64,000 bases of DNA. It comes from an uncultured Oscillospiraceae bacterium (GTDB taxonomy: Bacteria > Bacillota > Clostridia > Oscillospirales > Oscillospiraceae). The position numbers and the translations under genes were made by a program. The stretch covers positions 25,642-89,641 of the forward strand of contig CALWXJ010000034.1 in the NCBI GenBank assembly GCA_944385475.1. The letters are read 5' to 3'. Numbering within the stretch: the first letter of the stretch is position 1; each line of letters opens with the position of its first letter. A model generated the notes under the pieces. That model did no database searches. It was not told the DNA's origin and saw only the letters and a list, made by a program, of their open reading frames with translations. Shown here piece after piece: positions 15,995 to 26,065 of this stretch.

Positions 15995-16716
15995 TCCCAT
16001 TTTCCCCCCAATGCGCTTTTTTGGATCTCTCTTAACTCCCGGTTTCCTTTTTCGCAAAGGCGCAGCAGCTCCTGCTGCTCTTTAACGCTGAAGGCTCTTC
16101 CCTCCCCGGTGCCCTGAAGTTCGATGATCTCTCCCAGCTCGTTCATAACGCAGTTGAGGTCCACCTGGGCGCGGCTGTCCTCGCTGTACTGCAGATCCAG
16201 CATCGGCGCCTCCTCCACGATCCCGGCGCTGACGCCGGTGACACAGTGGCGGATGGGGGTGGAGCCCAGGGCCCCCTCTTCCACCAGTTTCCGGCAGGCC
16301 AGGGCCAGCGCCACAAAGCCTCCGGTAACAGAGGCGGTGCGGGTGCCCCCGTCCCCCTGCAGCACATCGCAGTCCACGGTGATGGTCCGCTCCCCTAATT
16401 TTTCAAGGTCCACCGCCGCCCGCAGCGACCGCCCCACCAAACGCTGGATCTCCGCGCTGCGGGGGGAGAGCTTGAGCTTTGCGATGTCCCGCTTGCTGCG
16501 CTCCCGGTTGGCCCGGGGCAGCATGGAGTACTCCGCCGTCACCCAGCCGGTGCCCTCCTTCACATGGGGCGGCACCCGCTCTTCCACACTGGCGCAGCAC
16601 AGCACCATGGTCTGGCCGCACTGGATGAGGCAGCTGCCCTCCGGGAACCTCACAAAATCGGTAGTGATCTTAATGGGGCGCAGCTGGTCAAAGGCCCGCC
16701 CGTCGGCTCGCTTCAT
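15985..16716 (-). CDS. rph: Ribonuclease PH
   Basis: Phosphorolytic 3'-5' exoribonuclease that trims tRNA precursors; about 243 residues, normal length. Motifs: RADGRAFDQLRPIKI, GSCLIQCGQTMVLCCASVEERVP, GWVTAEYSMLPRA, the catalytic-site DCDVLQGDGGTRTASVTGG and LDLQYSEDSRAQVDLN. ATG 16716 stands 9 bases after AGAGGG; the TTG at 16725 directly abuts that site and is unlikely. Overlaps rdgB. Confidence 0.95.
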   Translation of the reverse strand: MKRADGRAFDQLRPIKITTDFVRFPEGSCLIQCGQTMVLCCASVEERVPPHVKEGTGWVTAEYSMLPRANRERSKRDIAKLKLSPRSAEIQRLVGRSLRAAVDLEKLGERTITVDCDVLQGDGGTRTASVTGGFVALALACRKLVEEGALGSTPIRHCVTGVSAGIVEEAPMLDLQYSEDSRAQVDLNCVMNELGEIIELQGTGEGRAFSVKEQQELLRLCEKGNRELREIQKSALGGKWEWM

Positions 16717-16785
16717 AAAAATCAACCCTCTTTGCTTATGGTATGGTTTTCTCCCCTCCTCCTGCCGGCGGAAGGGGTTTTGCGT

Positions 16786-17658
<873 letters not shown>

Positions 17659-17722
17659 ACTTACCTCCAAAAATCGGTATTCAAACAAGGGCCTGGCTCC
17701 AAAGCGTCCCGGAGTCGCCTGC

Positions 17723-20700
17723 TCACCGGATCTTGAGCTCCTTGGCCATGTCGTTTAAATTGATGGTCAGGATCTTGCTGACGCCCTGTTCCTGCATGGT
17801 GACGCCATAGAGGACGTCTGCCTCTTCCATGGTGCCCCGGCGGTGGGTGATGACGATAAACTGCGTCTTCCCCGCCAGAGTGCGCATATAGCGGGCGTAC
17901 CGGGTGACATTGGCGTCGTCCAGCGCCGCCTCGATCTCATCCATGACGCAAAAGGGGGTGGGATGGACCTTCAAAATGGAAAAATACAGGGCAATAGCCA
18001 CAAAGGCCTTCTCCCCGCCGGAGAGCAGGGAGATGGTCTTTAAGCTCTTCCCCGGGGGCTGGGCCTTGATCTCGATGCCGCAGCCCAGGATATCCCCCTC
18101 ATCCTCCAGTTCCAGCGTGGCGGTGCCGCCGCCAAACAGCTCGGAAAACGTGGTCTGGAAGCTCTCGGCCAGAAGCTTGAACTGCCGGGAGAAAATCTCG
18201 GTCATCTGGCCGGTGATCTCGGAGATGATGGCATTGAGCTCCGTCTTTGCCCTCTCCACATCGTCCCGCTGGTCTGTGAGGTATGTATAGCGGGTATTCA
18301 CCCGGTCGAATTCCTCGATGGCGCCGATATTGATGGTGCCAAGGCCGGCGATATCCCGCTTGAGTTCCCCGATCCGGCGGCTGGCCTTGGCGGAGCGCTC
18401 CAGTTCGATCCGCTGGGCCTGGGCATCGGAATGGGAGAGTTCGTAGTGCTCCCACAGACGGTCCAGGATCTGCTTTTCCTCCATGGCGGAGGTGGCGGTC
18501 TTCTGCTCCAGCTGGTGGACGGAACGCTCCAGATTCAAAAGCTCTTCGTTCATATTCTGGCTGTCCCGGTTCCGGGCGCTTCGCTGGCCCTCCAGCTCCA
18601 GCCGCTCCTCCCGAAGGGCGTCGATTCTCCGGCGGCAGTCCTCCCCCTCCTGATGCAGCTGGGCAAGAAGCTGCTCCTGCCGGGCCATCTCCATCTGGGC
18701 GGCGGCAATGGCTTCCTTGCACGCATGCAGGACCTGCTCTTTCTGGCTTTGATCGCCGCAGAGGGTTTGACAGAGCTGGCGCAGATCCTCTCCCCGGCGC
18801 ACCAGAGAGTCCCGCTGGGCCCGGGCCGCAGCCAGCTGGCTTTTTTGGCCGCTGATCTCCTCTGCCAGGGCGCCGGTGCGCTCCTGCAGCTGCGTCTGAC
18901 CGGACAGCGCCGTCTCCAGGGCCTGGCGGCACTGCTGGGCCTGGGCCTCCTGTTCTTTTACTGCCGCCTGGGCGCTCTCCCGGCGGCGGAGATTGTCTGC
19001 CATCCGGGCCCCCAGGGTCTCCCGCTCCCCTTCCAGGGCAGCGACGCCCTCCTGGGCGGAGCGCAGCAAGACCGCATGGTGATCCCGGGCAGCCTCCAGC
19101 CGCAGTACCTCGTCCTCAGCCCGGCGCTGCTGGGCCTGGGCCGTCTCCATTTCATACTGGGCGGCGGTGAGCTCCCGCTCCGCCTCCTCCTGAGCCTGCC
19201 GGGCCCGCTCCAGATCCCGGTGCATGTTCTCCGCCTGGGCCCGGAGTTTCTTCAGTTCCGCCGCCCGGCTCAAAACGCCGGCGCTGCGGCTGACGGAGCC
19301 GCCGGTCATAGAGCCGCCCCGGTTGATCACCTGACCATCCAATGTGACGATGCGGAAGGCATTTTTGTATTTCCGGGCCATGGCGATGCCGCGGTCCAGG
19401 TCCTCCACCACCACCGTGCGGCCCAAAAGATTGCGGAAGATCTGGGTGTACTTGGGATCAAACTCCACCAGACGGGAGGCAAGTCCCACAAAGCCCAGCT
19501 CCTGCTCCACCTCGGGCATCCGCAGTTCCTCTCCCCGCAGGGCAGTGAGGGGCAGGAACGTAGCCCGGCCCATATCCCGGCGCTTCAGGAAACCGATGGC
19601 GGCCTTGGCGTCTTCCTCCCGGTCCACCACGATATTCTGCACCCCCGCCCCCAGGGCGATCTCGATAGCCAGGGAGCAGCGGCTGTCGGTGCGCATCAAA
19701 TTGGCCACCGGCCCGTGGATGCCCCTGAGGCTTTGCCGGGCCTGCATCACGGACTTCACCGCCTTGGAAAAGCCCTCATAATCCTTCTCCATCTCCTCCA
19801 GCAGGCGGATGCGCTGGTCCAGCGTCTGCACCTCCACCGTCAGCTTCATCCCGGCATCCCGGGCGGCAGCGGCTTTTTTCTTTCGCTCTTCCATCCGAAG
19901 ACCGTGGCCGGCAATGACGTTGGCGGCAGCTGCGGCGTCATCCTGGGCCTCTTCCAGGGCCCGGCGGCTTTTTTTCAACGCTTCTTTGGCCTGGGCCACC
20001 CGCTCCTGGGCGGCAGCGAGCTCTTGTTCTACGGCGGCGGCACGGCTTTCCATCTGGGTGCCTTCCGCCGCCGCTGCCGCCTCCTCCGCTCTGGCATCCG
20101 CGGCGGCGGAGAGGGCGATGGCCTCTTTGCCCCGGAGGGCCTCTGCCTCATCCCGGGCGCCCCCTACCTCCTGCGCGGCTTTTCGGGCCTTCTCCAGGAG
20201 TTCTTGCAGCTGCTGCTCCATATGCTGGATCTGCTGGGTCAGCACCTGGGCCTCCTGCTCCTGCTGCTGTGCCTGGCGCTCAAGGTCCTCCACCCGGCTG
20301 CTGGCCTCTTTCTGCTCTGCCTCCATCCGGGCTATGGTCTCATGGTTATGGTCCACCGTGTTCTTTAAAACGGCGATGGAGGCCTCGGCCTCACTGGCCT
20401 GGGCGTCGGCCTGGGCGGCCTGGGCCCGGACGCACTCTGCCTCCACATCCTTTTCCTGCATCTGCCGGGCCAGCTCCTCCCCCTGGGCATAGAGCTGATC
20501 CAGGGCGGCGCGGGCCTGATCCCTGGCGGTCTGGGCCGCCCCAAGATCCAGTTCGATCTTTCGTGCAGCCGCTTTGAGCTCATCCAGGTTCGTCAGCCAT
20601 AAAGAGATCTCCAAAAGACGCAGCTCGTCCCGCAGCACCAGATATTTTTTCGCCCGTTCCGCCTGGTCCCGCAGAGGATCCACCTGCAGCTCCAGTTCGG

Positions 20701-21289
20701 CGATTTTGTCGTTGATGCGCACAAGGTTTTCCTCCGTGCGCTCCAGCTTACGCTCTGCCTCCTCCTTGCGGTGGCGGAATTTGGAGATCCCGGCAGCCTC
20801 CTCAAAGATCTCCCGCCGCTCTCCGCTTTTGGCGGAGAGGATCTCATCGATCTTCCCCTGGCCAATGATGGAGTAGCCCTCCTTGCCCATGCCGGTATCC
20901 AAAAACAGTTCTGTCACGTCCTTGAGGCGGACAGACTGGCGATTGATATAGTACTCCGACTCCCCGCTGCGGTAATAGCGGCGGGTGACTGCCACCTCCG
21001 CCTCCTCCATGGAGGGGAAGATATGCTCCGTATTGTCGATGACCAGCGTCACCTGGGCAAAGCCCACCTGGCTTCTTCTGGCGGTGCCGCCGAAGATGAC
21101 ATCCTCCATCTTCGCCCCCCGCAGGCTCTTGGTGCTCTGCTCCCCCATCACCCAGCGGATGGCGTCGGAGATATTGGATTTTCCCGAGCCGTTGGGGCCT
21201 ACAATAGCAGTGATATCCTCGCCAAAGTTCAGGACCGTCTTGTCCGGAAAGGATTTAAATCCCTGGATCTCCAATGCTTTTAAATACAC
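17723..21289 (-). CDS. smc: Chromosome segregation protein SMC
   Basis: Full-length condensin ATPase of 1188 residues. N-terminal head: FKSFPDKTVLNF and the P-loop VGPNGSGKSNISDAIRW. Two long coiled coils (about 170-500 and 680-1010) flank a hinge near 515-640 (GPVANLMR...NIVVDREEDAKAAIGFL, ending with the SMTGGSVSRS motif). C-terminal head: signature LLSGGEKAFVAIAL and Walker B FCVMDEIEAALDDAN. Start is GTG 21289 after GAGGTGAG. The DNA-level Ala/Gln/Glu richness makes long false frames on the other strand. First gene of the eight-gene operon; kleisin partners ScpA/ScpB are not in the window. Confidence 0.97.
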   Translation of the reverse strand: MYLKALEIQGFKSFPDKTVLNFGEDITAIVGPNGSGKSNISDAIRWVMGEQSTKSLRGAKMEDVIFGGTARRSQVGFAQVTLVIDNTEHIFPSMEEAEVAVTRRYYRSGESEYYINRQSVRLKDVTELFLDTGMGKEGYSIIGQGKIDEILSAKSGERREIFEEAAGISKFRHRKEEAERKLERTEENLVRINDKIAELELQVDPLRDQAERAKKYLVLRDELRLLEISLWLTNLDELKAAARKIELDLGAAQTARDQARAALDQLYAQGEELARQMQEKDVEAECVRAQAAQADAQASEAEASIAVLKNTVDHNHETIARMEAEQKEASSRVEDLERQAQQQEQEAQVLTQQIQHMEQQLQELLEKARKAAQEVGGARDEAEALRGKEAIALSAAADARAEEAAAAAEGTQMESRAAAVEQELAAAQERVAQAKEALKKSRRALEEAQDDAAAAANVIAGHGLRMEERKKKAAAARDAGMKLTVEVQTLDQRIRLLEEMEKDYEGFSKAVKSVMQARQSLRGIHGPVANLMRTDSRCSLAIEIALGAGVQNIVVDREEDAKAAIGFLKRRDMGRATFLPLTALRGEELRMPEVEQELGFVGLASRLVEFDPKYTQIFRNLLGRTVVVEDLDRGIAMARKYKNAFRIVTLDGQVINRGGSMTGGSVSRSAGVLSRAAELKKLRAQAENMHRDLERARQAQEEAERELTAAQYEMETAQAQQRRAEDEVLRLEAARDHHAVLLRSAQEGVAALEGERETLGARMADNLRRRESAQAAVKEQEAQAQQCRQALETALSGQTQLQERTGALAEEISGQKSQLAAARAQRDSLVRRGEDLRQLCQTLCGDQSQKEQVLHACKEAIAAAQMEMARQEQLLAQLHQEGEDCRRRIDALREERLELEGQRSARNRDSQNMNEELLNLERSVHQLEQKTATSAMEEKQILDRLWEHYELSHSDAQAQRIELERSAKASRRIGELKRDIAGLGTINIGAIEEFDRVNTRYTYLTDQRDDVERAKTELNAIISEITGQMTEIFSRQFKLLAESFQTTFSELFGGGTATLELEDEGDILGCGIEIKAQPPGKSLKTISLLSGGEKAFVAIALYFSILKVHPTPFCVMDEIEAALDDANVTRYARYMRTLAGKTQFIVITHRRGTMEEADVLYGVTMQEQGVSKILTINLNDMAKELKIR

Positions 21290-21409
21290 GTACTCACCTC
21301 AGTTGCGGCCTCTTCCCCGATCCCGCGGCGGTGCCGGGGACCGGCGTTTCCGCCCCCCGGGAGGAGGCCGCCACGGCCGTCTTTTTCCGCTTCCTATTTA
21401 AACTAAGAT

Positions 21410-21438
21410 AGTTTACCAGAAATCCCCCCATATTTCAA
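21410..21438 (-). promoter_or_regulatory. Probable promoter of the smc operon
   Basis: Minus strand TTGAAA (21438-21433), 17-bp spacer, TAAACT (21415-21410), about 120 bases upstream of the smc GTG. Confidence 0.5.
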
Positions 21439-21513
21439 GGCAAAATCCATGTCCAAAAAGGGGCCCGGGGCCCGCCGGATTCCCCGGCAGGGCGCTTTCG
21501 TTCCGGCTTGTAA

Positions 21514-21546
21514 AGCGCCGCCGCGGCCAGAGGCTGCGGCGGCGCT
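21514..21546 (-). terminator. Hairpin after the ClpP-like gene
   Basis: 11-bp perfect GC-rich stem (21514-21524 with 21536-21546). The minus side is followed by TTTACA, a short U-tract. Confidence 0.55.
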
Positions 21547-21571
21547 CCATGGCGGAGGGAAATTCCTCCGC

Positions 21572-22270
21572 CTATTTGTTCATTTCCCCGAAGAGATATG
21601 CAAGCCCCTCGGCCAGTCCTCCCAGTTCGTCGATCAGCCCCAGATGCACAGCCTCTTCCCCATAGATGACGCTGCCCACATCCGCTGCCATATCATCCTT
21701 TTTCAGCATCAGGGACTGGAACTTCTCCGCGGAAATGTGGCTGTGGCCGGTGACAAAGGAGACGATCCGCTCCTGCAGGCGCTGAAAATAGCTGAAGGTC
21801 TGGGGCGCGGCGATCACCGTGCCGCTGGTGCGCACCGGATGGATGGTCATGGCCGCGGAGGGGACCGCAAAGCTCCGCCGGGCGGCCACTGCCAGGGGCA
21901 CTCCGATGGAGTGGCTCCCTCCCAGCACAATGGAGACGGTGGGCTTTGTCATACTGGCAATGAGTTCGGCAATGGCCAGCCCCGCCTCCACATCGCCTCC
22001 CACTGTATTGAGCAGGAACAACACCCCGTCCACCTCTGATGACTCCTCCAGCTTCGCCAAAAGCGGCAGGACATGTTCATATTTCGTGGTTTTTGTGGAA
22101 GTGGGCGCTGCGATGTGCCCTTCGATCTGGCCGATGATGCTCAGGCAGTATACGGCACCGTGCTCTGTGGTTGTCAGGGCAGAGCCAAAATCCAGGATCC
22201 CCTGGGATACGCCGCCGGACTCCTCCTCATCTTCCTGGCCAGGCAGGCTGGGCTTTGTGGTGTCACTCAT
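21572..22270 (-). CDS. ClpP-family serine protease, TepA-like
   Basis: 232-residue protein of the ClpP/crotonase fold resembling Bacillus TepA (YmfB), a translocation-enhancing peptidase. Catalytic Ser is in LGGSHSIGVPLAVAA, His in AAMTIHPVRTSG; the acid is probably the Asp in AADVGSVIYGEEAVHLGLIDE. Also typical is FLLNTVGGDVEAGLAIAELI. The acidic N-terminus (DEEESGG) is variable. ATG 22270 follows AAAGGAGGAG. In Firmicutes tepA commonly sits by ftsK (spoIIIE); here it diverges from proBAC, so the context is unusual. No Clp ATPase partner nearby. The name is by similarity; substrates are unknown. Confidence 0.85.
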   Translation of the reverse strand: MSDTTKPSLPGQEDEEESGGVSQGILDFGSALTTTEHGAVYCLSIIGQIEGHIAAPTSTKTTKYEHVLPLLAKLEESSEVDGVLFLLNTVGGDVEAGLAIAELIASMTKPTVSIVLGGSHSIGVPLAVAARRSFAVPSAAMTIHPVRTSGTVIAAPQTFSYFQRLQERIVSFVTGHSHISAEKFQSLMLKKDDMAADVGSVIYGEEAVHLGLIDELGGLAEGLAYLFGEMNK

Positions 22271-22339
22271 AAACACTCCTCCTTTTTTCCCGATGTTGCC
22301 TATTGTCCGCAAATTTATAAAATCTACCCCTTCTGCTGC

Positions 22340-22368
22340 TTTTCTTTTATTTCGCGGCGTGTTATACT
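22340..22368 (+). promoter_or_regulatory. Probable promoter of proBAC
   Basis: TTTTCT (22340-22345), 17-bp spacer, TATACT (22363-22368), 44 bases upstream of the proB ATG. The -35 is weak. Confidence 0.4.
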
Positions 22369-22412
22369 GTCCCCAACACGGAAACTGCAACCATATTCAG
22401 GAGGAATTACAT

Positions 22413-23225
22413 ATGGACGGGAATAAACAGCGCATCGTGGTAAAGGTGGGCACCTCCACCCTCACCCATGACTCCGGCACCATTGACCTACGGAGCATGG
22501 ACCACCTGGCCAGAACTCTTTCAGACCTGCGGGGCATAGGTCATGAGATCATTCTGGTGACCTCCGCCGCCATCACCGTGGGTACCGCCCGGCTGGGCCT
22601 TTCCCAGCGCCCTACGGAGCTGCGGATGAAGCAGGCCGCCGCCGCCGTGGGCCAATGCCGGATCATGCACATTTACGACAAGCTCTTTTCGGAGTATAAC
22701 CGGTCCGTGGCTCAGATCCTCCTCACAGGAGATGACGTAGAGGAAGCCGACCGGGCCGAGCACCTGGAAAACACCTTCCTCTCTTTGCTGGAGATGGGCG
22801 TCATCCCCATCGTCAATGAAAACGACTCTGTCTCCTCAGCGGAGATCGAGACGGGCAAGCACAAGGTCCTGGGAGATAACGACACCCTCTCTGCCATTGT
22901 GGCCCGGCTGTGCCATGCGGACCTACTGATCCTTCTTTCTGATATCGACGGCCTGTATGACGCTGATCCCAGAACCCATCCCCAGGCAAAGCTCCTCCAC
23001 CGGGTGGAGGAACTGACCCCGGAGATCCTGGAGATGGCCGGCGGCGCCGGCAGCTGGCGGGGCACCGGCGGGATGGCCACCAAGCTCTCCGCCGCCCGTA
23101 TCGCCATGGAGGCTGGGTGCGACATGGTCATCACCAACGGGGCGCGGATGGAGGATCTCTATGGAATTGTGGCGGGCGAGGATATCGGGACCCGTTTCCT
23201 GGCCCGAAAGGAGGAGCGAGCATGA
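22413..23225 (+). CDS. proB: Glutamate 5-kinase (short form, no PUA domain)
   Basis: First step of proline synthesis, phosphorylating glutamate; 270 residues of amino-acid kinase fold. Motifs: RIVVKVGTSTLT, ILVTSAAITVGTARLG, VPIVNENDSVS-type IPIVNENDSVSSAEI, GDNDTLSAIVA, LLSDIDGLYDADP and WRGTGGMATKLSAARIA. The C-terminal PUA domain of many bacterial ProB proteins is absent; this is seen in other Firmicutes and the kinase domain alone is enough for activity. CAGGAGG precedes ATG 22413. Stop and proA start overlap (ATGA). Confidence 0.95.
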   Translation: MDGNKQRIVVKVGTSTLTHDSGTIDLRSMDHLARTLSDLRGIGHEIILVTSAAITVGTARLGLSQRPTELRMKQAAAAVGQCRIMHIYDKLFSEYNRSVAQILLTGDDVEEADRAEHLENTFLSLLEMGVIPIVNENDSVSSAEIETGKHKVLGDNDTLSAIVARLCHADLLILLSDIDGLYDADPRTHPQAKLLHRVEELTPEILEMAGGAGSWRGTGGMATKLSAARIAMEAGCDMVITNGARMEDLYGIVAGEDIGTRFLARKEERA

Positions 23226-24469
23226 ACGCCTTGCAGCAGCAGGGGGCGGCGGCCAAGGCCGCCAGCTATCCGTTGTCCATCGCCGGCACCGGGAAGAAAA
23301 ACGCCGCTCTGGAGGCCATTGCCCAGGCCCTTATCAGGCACCAGGACCAGTGGCTCCAGGCCAACGCCCAGGATGTGGAGGCAGCCAGGGCGGCAGGGAT
23401 GCGCCCGGCCATGCTGGATCGGCTGACGTTGACTCCGGAGCGCATCGCCGGGATCGTGGAGGGGGTGCGCCAGGTGGCGGCGCTGCCGGACCCCATCGGC
23501 CGGGTGGACAAGATGGAGAGACGGCCCAACGGCCTGATCATCGGCCGGCGGCGGGTACCTCTGGGGGTCATCGCCATGATCTTCGAGGCCCGGCCCAATG
23601 TCACGGTGGACGCGGCGGTGCTGTGCCTCAAATCCGGCAATGTGTGTATCCTCCGGGGCGGCAAGGAGGCCTTCCACTCCAACCGCTGCGCGGTGGAGCT
23701 CATGCAGGAGGCCCTGCGGTCCTCCGGTCTGCCGGAGGCGTGCATCAGCCTGGTGCAGGACACCAGCCGGGAAAGTGCCCAGGAACTGATGCACCTAAAT
23801 GACTATGTGGACGTTCTCATCCCCCGGGGGGGTGCGGGTTTGATCCGGGCGGTGGCCAAGGAGGCCAGCGTCCCCGTCATCCGCACCGGCGAAGGGGTAT
23901 GCCATCTCTATGTGGATGACGAGGCGGATCTGGATATGGCCGCCAAGGTCCTCTTCAACGCCAAGTGCTCCCGCCCCTCCGTGTGCAACGCGGTGGAGTG
24001 CGCCCTGGTCCACCGGGATGTGGCGGTGGAGTTTTGGAAGCGCGCTTTGCCCCTGCTGCAGAAAAAGTCTGTGGAGCTGCGCTGCGATCAGGAATCCCTC
24101 GCCGTTTTGGGCGACGCCGCCGTTCCCGCTCAGGAGTCGGACTGGGACGCGGAGTATGACGACTATATCCTGGCGGTGAAGACCGTGGGGGGGCTGGAGG
24201 AGGCGGTGGACTTTATCAACCGCCACGGAACCGGCCACTCCGAGGCCATCCTCACCCGCAATTATTTCAAGGCCCAGCATTTCCTGGATGCTGTGGATGC
24301 CGCGGCAGTGTATGTCAACGCCTCCACCCGCTTTACTGACGGCGGCGAATTCGGTCTGGGGGCGGAGATCGGCATCTCCACCCAAAAGATGCACGCCCGC
24401 GGCCCCATGGGTCTGGAGGAACTGACCTCCTGCAAATATATCATTTACGGCGAAGGCCAGGTACGCTGA
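23222..24469 (+). CDS. proA: Gamma-glutamyl phosphate reductase
   Basis: Second proline enzyme: NADPH reduction of gamma-glutamyl phosphate to the semialdehyde; 415 residues, normal length. Family blocks: PIGRVDKMERRPNGLIIGRRRVPLG, MIFEARPNVTVDAA, LKSGNVCILRGGKEA, and the catalytic Cys in FNAKCSRPSVCNAVE. Near the end: VNASTRFTDGGEFGLGAEIG and HARGPMGLEELT. It starts in the proB stop (ATGA), so the two enzymes, which pass an unstable acyl phosphate, are made together. Confidence 0.97.
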   Translation: MNALQQQGAAAKAASYPLSIAGTGKKNAALEAIAQALIRHQDQWLQANAQDVEAARAAGMRPAMLDRLTLTPERIAGIVEGVRQVAALPDPIGRVDKMERRPNGLIIGRRRVPLGVIAMIFEARPNVTVDAAVLCLKSGNVCILRGGKEAFHSNRCAVELMQEALRSSGLPEACISLVQDTSRESAQELMHLNDYVDVLIPRGGAGLIRAVAKEASVPVIRTGEGVCHLYVDDEADLDMAAKVLFNAKCSRPSVCNAVECALVHRDVAVEFWKRALPLLQKKSVELRCDQESLAVLGDAAVPAQESDWDAEYDDYILAVKTVGGLEEAVDFINRHGTGHSEAILTRNYFKAQHFLDAVDAAAVYVNASTRFTDGGEFGLGAEIGISTQKMHARGPMGLEELTSCKYIIYGEGQVR

Positions 24470-24483
24470 GAAAGGAGAGCGCT

Positions 24484-25284
24484 ATGGCGACCTTTGGATT
24501 TATCGGCACCGGCAACATGGGCAGCGCCCTTGCCCGGGCCGTGTGCAAAAAAGTGCCCTGCGACCAGGTCTTTTTGTCCAACCGCACTCCGGAGAAGGCA
24601 AAAGCCCTGGCGGAAGAACTGCAGTGCTTTACGGCAGAGGCCGGAGCGGTGGCAGAACATGCCGATTTCATCTTCCTGGGGGTCAAGCCCCAGATGATGC
24701 CCCAGCTCCTTGGCCAGATCGCCCCGGTGCTGCAGGAGAGGACCACCCCCTTTGTGCTGGTGACCATGGCGGCAGGGCTGACCATTGCCCGCATCCAGGA
24801 ACTCTCCGGGGGAGAATATCCTGTGATCCGCATCATGCCCAATACCCCCGCCTCCATCGGTGAGGGGATGATCCTCTACACCCTCGGTCCCGGCGTGAGC
24901 CCGGAGGCGGAGCAGGTCTTCCTCTCCGCCATGAAGGGAGCCGGGCGGCTCTCTCCGCTGCCGGAGCAGCTGATAGACGCCGGCTCTGCCGTGGCTGGCT
25001 GCGGCCCGGCCTTTGTGGACCTTTTTGTGGAGGCCTTGGCAGACGGCGCCGTTGCCTGCGGGCTGCCCCGGGCCCAGGCCCTGGAGTTTGCCGCCCAAAT
25101 GGTGGCGGGCTCCGCCAGGCTGATCCTCTCCAGCGGCAGCCATCCCGGTGTTTTGAAAGATGCCGTCTGTTCTCCCGGGGGCACCACCATCCAGGGCGTG
25201 CGCACCCTGGAAGAGGCGGGCTTCCGGGGCGCAGTGATGGACGCCGTCATCGCCGCCTTTGAAAAAAACGCCGATCTCCGGTGA
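24484..25284 (+). CDS. proC: Pyrroline-5-carboxylate reductase
   Basis: Last proline enzyme, reducing pyrroline-5-carboxylate with NAD(P)H; 266 residues. Rossmann start FGFIGTGNMGSALARA, then LGVKPQMMPQLLGQIAP, and VIRIMPNTPASIGEGM. C-terminal signature: SPGGTTIQGVRTLEEAGFRG. AAAGGAG precedes the ATG, 14 bases after proA. Finding all three genes together means a complete glutamate-to-proline route in one operon, closed by the terminator at 25321-25356. Confidence 0.97.
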   Translation: MATFGFIGTGNMGSALARAVCKKVPCDQVFLSNRTPEKAKALAEELQCFTAEAGAVAEHADFIFLGVKPQMMPQLLGQIAPVLQERTTPFVLVTMAAGLTIARIQELSGGEYPVIRIMPNTPASIGEGMILYTLGPGVSPEAEQVFLSAMKGAGRLSPLPEQLIDAGSAVAGCGPAFVDLFVEALADGAVACGLPRAQALEFAAQMVAGSARLILSSGSHPGVLKDAVCSPGGTTIQGVRTLEEAGFRGAVMDAVIAAFEKNADLR

Positions 25285-25320
25285 AAACCCAGACAAGGGC
25301 AAATATTTCCCGATCCGCCC

Positions 25321-25356
25321 ACCCCAGGCGGGGAATTGACATTCCCCGCCTGGGGT
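25321..25356 (+). terminator. Terminator of proBAC
   Basis: 16-bp perfect stem (25321-25336 with 25341-25356) with a 4-base loop, followed by GTTACCCTTTTTG. Confidence 0.75.
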
Positions 25357-25386
25357 GTTACCCTTTTTGCCAAAGGAGGCGAGGGC

Positions 25387-26061
25387 ATGTATCGCATTTT
25401 TCTGGTGGAGGATGACGCCGTCATCGCCGGAGTCATCGCCCGGCACCTGCGCAGCTGGGGCTATACCGTCTCCTGCGTCCGGGAATTTGACAAGGTGCTC
25501 CAGGAATTTGCCGCCTTCGATCCCCAGTTGGTGCTGCTGGACATCTCCCTGCCCTTTTTCAACGGCTACCACTGGTGCCAGGAGATCCGCAGGATCTCCC
25601 AGGTGCCCATCTTGTTTTTGACCTCCGCCGGGGACGCCGTGAATGCCGTCATGGCCATGCAGCTGGGAGGAGACGATCTGCTGGCAAAGCCCTTTGCGCT
25701 GCAGGTGCTCTCCGCCAAGGTCCAGGCGATGCTGCGGCGGGCCTATGACTTCGGCCCCCCTGCCCGCCTGCTCTCCTGCGGCGGAGCGGTGCTGAATGTG
25801 TCAGACGGGACCCTGCGGGTGGAGGGGCAGCGGGTGGAGCTCACCCGCAATGAATTCCGCATCCTGCAGATGCTTCTGGAACACAAGGGCCAGATCGTCA
25901 GCCGGGAGGCGCTGATGACCCGGCTGTGGGAATCGGACAGCTTCGTGGATGAAAACACCCTCAGCGTCAATGTGGGCCGACTGCGGCGTAAGCTGGCAGC
26001 CGCAGGCCTGCCGGAGCTGATCCGGACCCGCAAGGGCGCGGGATACCTGGTGGAGGAATAG
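25387..26061 (+). CDS. OmpR-family response regulator, BceR/GraR type
   Basis: 224 residues: receiver (about 1-115) plus winged helix (about 128-222). Acidic pocket in FLVEDDAVI, phosphorylation Asp in LLDISLPFFNG, Thr/Ser in LTSAGD, and Lys in LLAKPFAL. The DNA-binding half has ELTRNEFRILQMLLEHKGQIVSREALM and TLSVNVGRLRRKL. AAAGGAGG precedes ATG 25387. With the short kinase and the ABC exporter that follow, this is a Bce-type module that senses membrane- or lipid-II-targeting peptides such as bacitracin and switches on the exporter. The inducer is inferred from family only. Confidence 0.92.
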   Translation: MYRIFLVEDDAVIAGVIARHLRSWGYTVSCVREFDKVLQEFAAFDPQLVLLDISLPFFNGYHWCQEIRRISQVPILFLTSAGDAVNAVMAMQLGGDDLLAKPFALQVLSAKVQAMLRRAYDFGPPARLLSCGGAVLNVSDGTLRVEGQRVELTRNEFRILQMLLEHKGQIVSREALMTRLWESDSFVDENTLSVNVGRLRRKLAAAGLPELIRTRKGAGYLVEE

Positions 26062-26065
26062 GCCT

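Noticed and set aside
18431-20368. A 645-codon open frame opposite smc
   Set aside because: It mirrors the Ala/Gln/Glu coiled-coil codons of smc; no ribosome site, low complexity, and smc motifs are all intact.
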